39,478 bases of DNA from Porogramme epimiltina (Eukaryota; Basidiomycota; Agaricomycetes; Polyporales; Polyporaceae): assembly GCA_900155495.1 (NCBI GenBank), contig FTLJ01001009.1:1-39478 (forward strand). The letters are read 5' to 3'. Position 1 is the stretch's first letter; each line of letters starts with the position of its first letter. This document shows positions 11,501 to 21,581 of this stretch, piece by piece. The notes below the pieces were generated by a model, which was not told the DNA's origin, made no database searches, and saw only the letters and a program-made list of their open reading frames with translations. The translations under genes were made by a program, and so were the position numbers.

Positions 11501-12973
11501 GTGTGTGAATGTAGGGAAGAGGAGCGAAAGGTAGGACAGCGCGGAGGAGAGCAGCTCTTTGAGATGGGGAGTCAGGGCACGAGGGAAGGATGTTTGGATA
11601 GTGTCCAGAACCTGTATGCCGATTAGTAGCAAACGACGCAATAGACTTTGCCCTGACCTTGAACGCTTGGATCCGGATGGCAAGCCCATCCCAGTTTGGG
11701 GTATTTTCGACATCAGCCCGTGGGTCAGTGTTCAGCAGCGTCTTGAGCGCTTCAAGCCAAACGGGTAGAACGGAGCCAACCGCCTCTTTGACGGCCTCCG
11801 GATACTGGTCCTTCACCATGTAGAGCGACTCGACGCATTGGCGGAAGACGGACAACGTTCGTGAACGCGTCAACGCAGAATGTTGCTAGTACAATATTGA
11901 GCTGGAGATTCGCATGTCACACATAGTAACGTACCTCAGGTGCTCCGAGGATGTTGAGCAGGACGGGAAGTAGTTGCCGTAGCACCGGAAGGATTTGGTC
12001 TTCGGTAAGATCTGATTTGATAAATTCCGTGAATAGCTGCATGGCTCCATGCACGGAATCGGGTGATAGGGAGGAGAGGAGGGTAATGAGCGAGTTGAGG
12101 AGGTCAGGGTATTCATCGGGCCAGTCACTGTTGGCTATCGAGGAGAGAACATGCGCCTGGAGCAATTCAGTGGAGTTTCAGAAATGCCAGCCGCTGAACT
12201 CACGCAAAGAGAGCGGATCTTTCGAATGGGGTCAGACAGGCCTTGGAATACGGCCTGGCGGATCTGCGTTTTCACCTGTGGTGCAATTTCAATGTTAGAG
12301 ATCATTGCATACTATTGCGGTCGGTTGGGACGATATATCGCGAAAGAGAAGGTTTCCCAAGTTCAAGTTCAATGCCGATGGGGTCATTATTATGTCCACC
12401 CCACCGCGTCACTTTACATTCAATAGGATGGAGGATGTACACTGGATTGCGGGGTCATTGTGACAGTGTTCCCTTGCTGCACTACTGCCCTCCATGCCCG
12501 AACGAACGGGACTTTGCATTGCAGACGGAGATGCGTGTTTGGAACAAGTGCGCGGCGACCATTCACGGGGAGTAGGGCGGGTATATTACGTACCTCCGGT
12601 GGTGGTGCGCCTCCCTTGAATTGAGAGAAGTAGGGAGACCAGTGCTCAGTGACATACTTTCTGAGGATGATAGCAGCTGAGTGCTAGGGGGAATAGAGCC
12701 ATCAAGCAACGTCCGATCACAGAGCGACGCGTCAGACTCATCTGTCGTAGAGACAACTCAGCATCCGACACCAACACCAGCTGCGATAAGGCCAACGCCG
12801 ATTCTGTAGGACGCGTCCAATCGTGAGTCTAGACTAGCCACACTTCGCGGTGGTTGGGGTGACTAGCCTGGCGTGTTGAGGAGCTGGCTGAGCTTGAGCT
12901 CGGCCGCAATACGCGTGTTTGGGTCCGCAGAGAGCGTAGAAGACAAGCATTGTGCGATCTCTGAGGAAGCCAT
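8593..12973 (-). CDS. Importin-9 / Kap114-type beta-karyopherin, 18 exons
   Basis: Nuclear import receptor of the importin-beta superfamily; members of this branch carry histones, TBP and ribosomal proteins through the nuclear pore and bind RanGTP. Exon starts and ends: 12973-12868, 12803-12738, 12676-12594, 12275-12204, 12156-11935, 11885-11658, 11611-11204, 11148-11042, 10987-10833, 10776-10614, 10563-10343, 10289-10006, 9953-9678, 9610-9349, 9265-9236, 9171-9035, 8954-8781, 8715-8593; 3117 nt, 1038 aa, matching human importin-9 and yeast Kap114 in size. Diagnostic stretches are the N-terminal SADPNTRIAAELKL, LRKYVTEHW, AHVLSSIANSDWPDEYPDLL, WRPLEAALAAVG, and the late acidic loop ENDDEDLKNDP. 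Repeated helical pairs match HEAT repeats. Intron 1 uses a GC donor (gctagt), and intron 3 is 318 bp, far longer than the others. Confidence 0.92.
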
Positions 12974-14481
12974 GGTCGCAGACTGGTCAAGTGCCGTCTC
13001 GCCCTCTCCGCCACGATCTCCCCGACAAGAGCGTCCCGTCACATCCGGTCACGCGAAAAACGCGCCTGCAACGCGTTGCGTCACGCGTCATCTGTCACGT
13101 CACGACCAGCCTGTGCTCGGAGGCGCCCGCAACGTCGCCTCGACCTCGATCGAACTCTGCGACCGCATCCATTCCTCTGGCTAAAGCGGTCCCCAGAGTC
13201 GGTCGATCCATCCACGGTACGCGTGGAGACCTTTCTGACGGCTATTGAATAAGATACTGACGGACCAAAATCTAGTATGCCCTAATCATTCCAGTCCCCC
13301 ACTAGACTTTGGGGGCAGCAGGCTGGAACACATTCGGCGTTGCATTCAGCTCAGCCTTGCACCCCCCCCTCTCTCTTCCGTGTATGCGCCGGAATGCACA
13401 AAACAAATTGATCGCGTCATCTCAAAACTTGACGTGCTGAAGGGCGCTCCGCTTGACGCAAGCTTGATGTCGCTGTTCGTGCCGCCTCCCCAAGCCGCCG
13501 CCTCCTTCAGGTGCTGTAACATGTGTTATGCACGCCCATACACGCCCGAAGTAGATCGGAGATGACCCGTGAGTCTCATATTTGTCCCGAGACTACACAT
13601 AGTGTTGTACCCAGGGGATACGCACGTCAGTCAGCTATATTTCAGTCTGCAAGCTAAGTATATGGGGTGACGGACTTCTACTGATCTATTTATATACCCT
13701 TGCCGATATCTCGAATAGTCACTAGCGTGGGCCCTCCGTTTTTACTGGTTCGAATGTGTGCGGCGCTCAAAAATGACCGCAGCCCAGAAACCAGATGACA
13801 GAAACCAGATGATAGCAACAAGAGGAAGACGTGCGAAGTGATTTGCGCGCGCCTACTGTCGTGAGCCTCTGCCACAGGCTCGGTTGATGTTGCAATCCCA
13901 TCTAACCAACTCTCCTAGTCCTCACTGCTTATGAGCACAGGAGCACCGCACATAAAGGCCCAGAGCCGGGAGCGAACAGGCGGTTTGAGCAAGTATCTCA
14001 CTATGTCGGCGTTTTTACGACATTATGCTCCACTCCACGAATATTGTTATCAATAAACCTCGGGCACTTCGTTACCAGCGTGCCTTCTTTCGGCGACCTC
14101 GGGAACCACCACCCTGGTACGTCCCAGAGGAGCGCCTCCATCTCACCGTAAGTCGTGCTAGCAGGACCACGGTAGCGCCGGCCCGCCGCTCCATCGAACG
14201 TCGCCCAAGGTTCGCACCCCGGTCCCGTCGTCAGGTCACTACGCGCACATGGCGCGCCGTTTCCCGTGCAGGCCCAGCTCCGCGCGACGGCGCAGTGCGC
14301 GCTCCATCTGCCAACCTATCGCATCCGGATCGCTATTGGTCGACACGAACAGGACGCACCGCTCAATCACATCATATCCGAGGGAGGGGCGCACCGCTTT
14401 GTTCGTCGCGCTCGGACACACCCCGGAAGGCGTGGCGCACGAAGGCTACCTCGGGCGAGCAGATCGCAGGTAGTAACTGCG
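12974..14481. other. Intergenic, importin start to first secreted-protein promoter
   Basis: No supported gene. The first about 200 bp should be the importin promoter and leader. Near 13786-13813 there is a short tandem repeat: two copies of a 14-base unit that differ at the last base. Open frames at 13245-13565 and 14025-14498 lack domains and splice-linked extensions. I see no tRNA or other RNA gene. Confidence 0.45.
13786..13813 (+). repeat. Short tandem repeat, 14-bp unit x2
   Basis: The unit AGAAACCAGATGAC at 13786-13799 is followed directly by AGAAACCAGATGAT at 13800-13813. Thirteen of 14 bases match. Function unknown. Confidence 0.8.
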
Positions 14482-14488
14482 TATATAA
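14482..14488 (+). promoter_or_regulatory. TATA box of the first secreted-protein gene
   Basis: A perfect TATATAA sits 174 bp upstream of the ATG at 14656. A pyrimidine-rich leader follows, ending in a TTCAACACG context before the start codon. This is a typical strong, regulated fungal promoter layout. Confidence 0.6.
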
Positions 14489-14655
14489 GCCCGTGTGAGT
14501 GCGTATCCATGAGCCCGTTCTTGCCCCCCGGTTGCGTCGACGCCCCGACTCTTGCTTCGTTCACCTGTTTATTCCAGCCTGGGGCTGTTTCGTCCGCTCT
14601 TTCGTCTGTCGCTCCTCGCTTAACTGTATTTTCTTCGCCCACGAACTTCAACACG

Positions 14656-15493
14656 ATGCGCGCCGGATTCTTTGCCGCTCTTTTCTTCTCTGCGCTCGCG
14701 GCTCGGGCAGCCCCGTCTCCTGTGCAGCAGCGTGATCGTGAGTTTCTTAGATGAAATTGTCTACGTAACGGGTTGAAGTGGCTGATGAAAACACCGTCAC
14801 AGTCGTTGAAAACATCGAGCAGGCCGTAGACACACTTTTCTCGGTCAACAGTAGGTATTCAAATTCATCGAGTGCGAAGGAGAGATTAAAGTTTCCTGGT
14901 CAGTCGAGTCGGTCTTGAGTGAGGCGACTCCAGTCGGTATGTGACAGTCTTGTTGTGCTGTGCCTACGGACCAATCTTGATGATCCGCTCCCAGTCGCAT
15001 CGCTATTCAACGAAGCTACCTCAGTTGGTAAGTTCTTTCCGTGAATTCCCCTCAACAATTCAATATCAATAACAAATGACGTTCCAGCTGGCAGTTTCCT
15101 CGCCACCAATACTGGCAAGTTTTGAAACGTTATGCTTCCCGTATGCCTACTCACTGGAATGCCATTCCTTCTGGTGGCTTTGTGTATATAGCTCTCCTGC
15201 AAGAAGGTACGTCGTTGCCGAATCGCACATGCTTTTCCTAACACCGTTCTTCACCCGCAGCTACCGGAATCATCTCCCAGATCGAGAGCGCGGTTGGGCC
15301 TGTGGTAACCTCTGCGGAGGAGGCCATCTCGACGTACGCTATTTCTCCGATGATCTTCCCACGACGAGGGGGACACAGTAGTCACAATCATTTCCACAGT
15401 GGCGCCGCTAACGGCGCATCGTCACAATCGCGCACCATGGGCACACTCGTGGTCGTGGGGAGCGTGCTCCTCGGAACATACGTGGCGCTATGA
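14656..15493 (+). CDS. Small secreted, probably GPI-anchored protein built from symmetric mini-exons
   Basis: Seven exons: 14656-14737, 14803-14850, 14904-14936, 14995-15027, 15088-15114, 15192-15206 and 15261-15493; 471 nt, 156 aa. Exon 1 encodes a signal peptide (FFAALFFSALAARA, cleavage near residue 19). The last exon ends in a hydrophobic tail (GTLVVVGSVLLGTYVAL) after a small-residue stretch GAANGAS, the layout of a GPI-attachment signal. A His/Ser-rich patch (HSSHNHFHSG) precedes it. All six introns are phase 1 and the five internal exons (48, 33, 33, 27, 15 nt) are all multiples of three. Exons 3 and 4 encode similar peptides (SVLSEATPV and SLFNEATSV), suggesting exon duplication. The intron after exon 5 would use a GC donor (gcaagt). 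No known family recognised; likely a cell-surface or effector-like protein. Confidence 0.75.
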
Positions 15494-16427
15494 GCCCGGC
15501 CCGGCTCCCTCTCGGACTCGCATTCTGGGATACCCTCCTTGCTTCAGCATTATGTTATGATGGCGATGGACACGAGGCGCATGGACTTGGATGAACTTAT
15601 TCTACTATCTAGGACATTCCCGGCGTCGAGCACGTTCAGGCACCTAGTAGGTTCCCGGACTACGCACAGATGATGTAAAGACGGAAGTCGCGATCGCTTG
15701 GGCAATTGTACTCTTCTGTAATACATACCCAGCATGCGGCCCTTGCGCGGCGTAGCAGGAGCGTGCGGCCTCGCCGAAACGGCATGGGATGCGAACACAG
15801 GCAAACGCTCGCACGACTGTCAGCGAGGGCTGCAGTGTGGCCCAAGTGGCCCGTGTTTTGTGCACCAAATGGAGGTCTAGGCTGTCCAGCGAGCGCGCTC
15901 GACGGCGGGTGCTGACAAGGACGTACGTTGCTGACACCGAAATGGAATCCGGTGTGGAACGACGGAGATGAGCCTCGGGCCACGTGCGGCCGCATCAGCC
16001 CTTCCAAATGCGGCGGAGGCCAAGCGCAGCTCCCACCACCGCCCACCGCCGCCCGACGGAGTGGGTGCTTCCATCTCACACGCACTAACAGAGCAGATGC
16101 GTTCGCAGAAGGGTCCTGGGCCTCTCGAGAGGGCTCTTGTGCTCGACACACAAGTCGTATGCTCGGAGTAGGTGAATGCGCGCAGCCACCCCCGCAGCTT
16201 CGAGCTAAATTTTAACCTACTACTCCCCGATCCTCGATCTAGCGTTTCAAGAGCGAGCCTCGGTCCCTGTGATTCGCGCAAGCGCGGCTATGTTTCGAAT
16301 GTTCTTAGCTCACGGGATTTGGTCAACGGCCGCCATTGGCCATGATCCTCGGATATCCCTCCGAGTGCTCGCCCATGGGAACTTCGACGACGCAGGCATC
16401 ATAGCACCGACCCTTCGACGCCCTCTC
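15494..16427. other. Intergenic, secreted-protein gene to P450 promoter
   Basis: This holds the 3' untranslated region of the mini-exon gene and then about 800 bp of mixed-composition sequence. Several open frames overlap on both strands (for example 15660-16151 minus and 15928-16215 plus), but none has recognisable motifs or flanking splice continuations. Nothing else is seen. Confidence 0.45.
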
Positions 16428-16428
16428 A

Positions 16429-16437
16429 TATATATAT
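16429..16437 (+). promoter_or_regulatory. TATA-like element upstream of the P450
   Basis: TATATATAT lies 176 bp before the P450 ATG at 16605, a spacing similar to the TATA boxes of the neighbouring accessory genes. Confidence 0.45.
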
Positions 16438-16604
16438 TGCTTTCAGGGCGGATGGGAACTCCTCACAAACTTCGCCGTCACCTCGCTCGACGAACACCCC
16501 CCTGGGGCCTGAACCTGGCCTACTTGTACGCCACCCTCTCAGACATCGCCTACTAGTCTCCGGTGCGCACACGACACTTCGGCCACTACGACCCAGCCTT
16601 CAGC

Positions 16605-19035
16605 ATGGACACGAGGGTCTTCGTGCTCTTCGCTGGTGGCGCGTTCCTCGCGCTGCTCGTCCGTCGCTATCTCGCCGCACGCACGCTCCGAAAGATTAGG
16701 GGGCCCTCGCCAGAAAGTTGGCTGATGGGTGAGTACTTGGCCTGCCTACAGCGCCTCTCGTCCAATCGTGCGCTGCGGATTGACAATGCCCCGCGACGCA
16801 GGCCACAATGAAGCGATGAACAGGCAGATGGAGGTCGGCGAGCTCGTGAGCAAGTGGTCGAAGGAGTACGGGAATGTCTGGCGTCTCAAGGGCTGCATGG
16901 GCGTGAGTATTCGCGCCGCTCCATCTCTGCGGGGCCCCACCTCGCGCGTGGATGTCGGCATGCTGACGTCGAGCTTTGGCGGAACCTACAGGAGGACCAG
17001 CTGGAGATCGCGGACCCAAAGGTATGCCGACGTTTTCATTCCGTGCCGACGCCATTGCTTCCCAGAGCGCGTGACTGACGACCGGTCTCCCTCCGTCCCG
17101 CCCTTCCCGGTGCCCCATCCCGCATCCAGGCTCTCCAATACATCTTCCACAAATCGGGTTACCACTTCCCCAAGACCAGCATCGCACGCCAGTTCACGCG
17201 AGAGATAACCGGCCCTGGCATCCTCTTCGCTGAAGGTGGGTGCGCCGTCCCGCGCTAGCGCAGGGCATCGGAGCGTATGACTGACAAGTGTAATCTTCCG
17301 TTGCCGTGCGGCGCGGGCGCGTTCACACACGCAGACAAGGACCACGCGCGCATCCGCAAGATTATGAATCCTGCGTTCACGGCCGCGCAGCTCAAGTCGT
17401 TCCTCCCCCTCTTCCTCGGGTCTGCGCAGAAAGTACGCGTTTGGGCTTATGCGATCCGTGGGCGCGGGCTGATGCGCGTTATCCCCACCCCAAGCTTGGC
17501 CTGAAGTGGAAGGAGGCGCTGCAGCAGAGTGGTTCAGAGGAGCGCGGGCAGACGATCAATGTCAACAGCTGGCTGGCGCGCTGTACGCTAGATGTCATCG
17601 GGGAAGGTCCGTGTTTGAATGTCCTCGCGGTGCGCCTGTGTTAACCAGTTTGGGTGACCGCTAGTTGGGTTCGATGTCCAGTGCGGCGCGCTCGACGACT
17701 CGCTCAACCCCGTCATGGAGGCTTACAAGAACATGTTGTACGTACACGCTACATCCGGGCTTTCTCGTTCCTGCAGCGTGGGCTGATAACCCAACCAACA
17801 GCTCGGACGCGATCCCCTTCCCGTCGAGGCTAACGGTCATCTTCCGCTCCTTCTGGCAATACATCCCCATGTGGCTCCTCCAGTTTGTGCAATACGTCCC
17901 GACGAAGGACCACATACGGTTCCGCCATACGCTCACGGTGATCAACAAGTTCGCGAAGACGCTTATCGCAGAGAAGACCGAGGCCGTCCTCGCGGGCAAG
18001 GGTGAGAACAAGAAGGACATCATGAGCATCCTCGGTGCGTCATCCCGCTCATGCTCCATTGTACAACGTTTGGGTCCTCATCTCCGCACAGTGAAAGCGA
18101 ACGCCTCTGAGAACCCGAAGTCGCGCCTCACGGACGAGGAGATGATGTCCCAAATGTCGACCTTCCTGCTCGCCGGTGCGCTTCCCCCCCTCCCTCCGCA
18201 CACGCGGCGCAGCAGCCCCACTAACGGCATGCACGGCAGGGCACGAGACGACGGCGAACTCGATGACCTGGCTCCTCTGGGAGCTCGCGCGCCACCCCGA
18301 CTTCCAGGCGCTCATCCGCGCGGAGGTGCGCGCGGTGCGCGCGCGCGCGACCGAGCGCGGTGACGCCGAGTTCACCGTCGCGGACCTCGACTCGATGGCG
18401 CACTGCCTCGCCGCGATGAAGGAGGTCCTCCGGCTGCACCCGATCGTGTACCAGCTCTCGCGCGTCACCGGGCGCGATGATGTGCTCCCGCTCGGGCGCC
18501 CGCTTACTACTGTGGACGGCACCGTCGTGAACGAGATCGCGGTCCCGAAGGGCACGAACCTGCTCATCTCGATCTGGACGTACAACCGGTGCGTGTCGGC
18601 GGGGCTGCTGGCGGGCGTGGGCGGACGGCGTGCTGACCATCGCGCGACAGGTTGCCGGAGATCTGGGGCCCCGACGCGGACGAGTTCAACCCGCGCCGCT
18701 TTATGGAGCACGAGAAGATGGGCAGCACCTACGTCGGCGTCACGTCCAACCTCATGACGTTCAGCGCCGGTCTCCAGGCGTGCCTCGGCTGGCGGTTCTC
18801 GTAAGTCCCTTCCCTAACTCTCCCCTCCTGTGACGCCGCTCACCGTGCCCTACTCCCTTCCAGGATCATCGAGATGCAGGCGATTCTCGTCGAGCTCATC
18901 GAGCACTTCGAGTTCTCCATCCCTGACGACAAGCCCGAGATCGTGCGCTTCCCCGCTGGGCTCGTCGTGCCGCTCGTCAAGAGCGACATGGCCGCCGGCC
19001 CGCAGATGCCGCTCCGCATCTCGCTCGTCCAGTAA
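16605..19035 (+). CDS. Cytochrome P450 monooxygenase, 12 exons
   Basis: Membrane-anchored haem-thiolate oxygenase. Exons: 16605-16728, 16802-16902, 16992-17021, 17130-17235, 17335-17432, 17495-17606, 17665-17737, 17802-18034, 18092-18175, 18240-18588, 18651-18800 and 18864-19035; 1632 nt, 543 aa, usual for fungal P450s. An N-terminal hydrophobic anchor (about residues 5-22) is followed by a basic stretch and GPSPESW. The I-helix AGHETTANS, split by an intron after the A, supplies the proton-relay Thr. The ExxR motif is MKEVLRLHP, followed by NPRRFMEHE. The haem loop reads FSAGLQACLGWRF, with the Cys ligand present but Gln where FxxGxRxCxG normally has Arg. It resembles the expanded basidiomycete P450s used in secondary metabolism and xenobiotic oxidation; the substrate cannot be inferred. 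The ATG at 16605 is the first in frame. Confidence 0.92.
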
Positions 19036-20850
19036 GGGGCGCGGCACTTTCGGGCAGAGGGGCGCGCCTGCGTGGCGCGCCGCTGTCAGTTTCCTCGGGT
19101 CTGGGTGCGTCCCGTGGCGGGTAAGTATTGCTATTACGTTGTACGTGCGGTGTATACGCTATGAATTATTATCCATATTCTCGTCATCGCCGTGGGCCCT
19201 TCTCGACACCGCCCGCGCTGTGGGTAAAGAAAGCCCCGCCTGCCAGCCAACCTCGCGTCCAGAGTTCCTTTCCCGCACAGGGCTGAATACGCCGACCAAA
19301 GTGTCTTCCCTGTAAGAGGAATATCCGGAAGAGGAAGCTCTCCAAGGGAACTCCTGCCACCTCGCGCGAGGCGTTCAGCTCGAGCGAGAGGCGTCCCCAC
19401 GCGTCCTTCTCAACCGATTCATTCCCGCAACCAGAACACCGCTGCGTACCTTCTGACCATAGCCTTCAGACCCTAGATTGACTCTGTTTGGTAGGAAATT
19501 TCGGAAGCCTCGCACGTTCCGAAGTTCCGAAGTGCGTTCGCCCTCCAAACCCTGGCATGCTATGAACCAACGTTCGTTGTGCCTGTTTTCCTAAGGAGGT
19601 GCGAGTTCTTATACCTAAGATCCAGTGTGGCTGGCAGAGCGGCTGTATCGTTACTGAAAGTGACCCCAGTCTGAGCCAGTGTCCACGAGAAAATCGTCAC
19701 GCACAAGTTTGTCGCCCTGGCGACTAGTCCTGTGCTTGCTCCACTTGCTAGAAAGTCCAACCCCCTACAGGTTACGAGCTATACCCATCGAGTACATGAT
19801 CTCCTCCTTGACGCATTGGCGATGGGAAACCTAGATAGGTGAGAACAACGCGCAGCTTGGGCACAGTCAAGGTGCGAGCTAGACGGCTGTGACAGACGCG
19901 TCTCGTCACGGAGTTACTTTACGCGTCAACCTCACGTGACCCTTGCTCGGCCACATCATCCAACGATGCCCGCGGGTTTGCGTCTGAAACTCATCTTCTT
20001 TCTCTCACCTCTGCAACTGGGCAATCCGTCGTATTCCGAACATATTCAAATGGGCGGTAGGGCCTCCTTGGCGTCCAGGTACCACGGGCGCACTCCACTG
20101 TTATTACGGCAATACGACCCCGAGCTTGCTTCGTGTAACTCCACACCTCGGGCGCGTCGCCTGCAGCCGCAGTCGAAGCCCGCCGCAGCTGACCTGCCCC
20201 TGCTGCAGGTGCGTAGGTTGAGTGCATGGCACGCAGCGCCGCCGCAGTATGTAACCTACGCAAACGTCCGCTGCGCTTGCGCAAACCTTAAGCGGCGTCG
20301 TGCTCGAAGGACAGATCTCGACACCTCGACTGCACGCTTGGAACGATGGCGAGGCCCAGCAGCCCGCCGTGCGACAACTGGTAGATCGACGAGCCAACGT
20401 GTGGGGGGTCGGCCAATGGCGGTATTCGCGCGTCGGGCGGCGGATATGATTACACGCGCCCGCGCCCTGCGGATCCAAAAATAGCCGCTCCTCCGCGCGC
20501 GCTGGGAGGGGGGAGGCGAGCTGGTGGCACGGTGCGCCTCGAACGTGTCGTCGAGGGCGGGCAGGCTGCCCCGCACGTCCTGGCGGCTGTGCTGGCCCAT
20601 GTTCTCCCCCGCCGTCGTGCGTTTCGCGGGGCTCGAACGGGCCCGCGCGCGGGCGTCGAACGACGGGGCTCGGAAGGCCCGGGGTGAGTGACTTCCCGGC
20701 GTCTCCACCGTGCTAAAAGTGGGCCATCTCGACGCAGGCATCGATCCGTCCCGCCTCGCTCTCCGTCGGGGGAATCACCTCTTGCCTTATGACTGCCACC
20801 ACGATTTCATGAGGCCCCCCCTCCTCCGACTTTCCCCCTCGTCTTCGGCG
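19036..20850. other. Intergenic, P450 to second secreted-protein gene
   Basis: About 1.8 kb without a supported gene. The left part is the P450 3' region. The right end (20760-20850) becomes pyrimidine-rich and is the likely leader of the gene at 20851. Open frames in 19936-20741 on both strands overlap and are Arg/Ala-rich. No repeats or RNA genes are seen. Confidence 0.45.
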
Positions 20851-21581
20851 ATGCTCTGCAAGACCTTGCTCTCTTTTCATGTTTTGACCCTTTTCTTCTT
20901 GGCTGTGGCTGCTGCGCCAGTCCCTTTTGGTGGTGAGTCCTCCGTGTCCCCTGAGACTTGCGGGGACTGACGAAGGGTCACACGACAGCTTCGACGGCGA
21001 CAGAGGTCGAGGGAGGTGCGTGTTGCTATTAATAGACCGTTCTATCTCTGAACGTGCCTAAAATAACCTTTTGCGTCCACCAGACTTCGAGCCTCCTGCT
21101 CCGCCCGGGGCTATCCCATCAAGCGGCGATGGTACGTGCGCCGCCCATCATCTTTTGCTATTCACATCGGGATGCTGAACACCCATCGGTAGTTTTACTG
21201 CTCTCAGCGGATGGTGCGTATGACACCCCAGTTGACGTCGGGTGCATCAGCGATGAAATTCACGCTCACCGCCGGCACACGATCGCAGCGTCGGGCGCAC
21301 CCCGCTCTATGATCCCTGGCGAGCCTGAGGTCGCAAGCCATCTCTCCCAGCGCCCTCTTTCAAACGCGCGCTTCCAGAGGACCAGGAACCCTCGGCCTCG
21401 GTGAGTAAACCCCATCCGGATGCTCCGGACGCCTGTCTCCGGATGCTGATGAAACCGTCCGTGGCGCAGGTATCCTGTCAATGCCGTCCAGGACGCGTCG
21501 CCCCCCGGCGTCGTTTTTCTACTCTCAGCTGCAGGCCTGCTTTTCCTAGGTGTTTGTCTTGGCGTCATCACCGTTTGGTGA
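20851..21581 (+). CDS. Small secretory-pathway membrane protein with phase-1 mini-exons
   Basis: Modelled exons: 20851-20932, 20989-21015, 21084-21131, 21208-21400 and 21470-21581; 462 nt, 153 aa. Exon 1 encodes a signal peptide (LLSFHVLTLFFLAVAAA) ending in the context AAPVP. The last exon encodes a C-terminal membrane segment (GVVFLLSAAGLLFLGVCLG) that stops almost at once (VITVW), so the protein is a type I or GPI-type membrane protein. The middle is short and Pro/Glu/Ala-rich. Introns 1-3 are phase 1. Exon 1 is 82 nt, exactly as in the gene at 14656. Within exon 4, GT at 21214 and AG at 21287-21288 could excise 75 in-frame bases, leaving a 6-nt exon; this is unresolved. No family recognised. 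Confidence 0.6.

Noticed and set aside
13740..13765. GGTTCGAATGTG as a possible tRNA T-arm
   Set aside because: The preceding sequence cannot fold an anticodon or acceptor stem with it.
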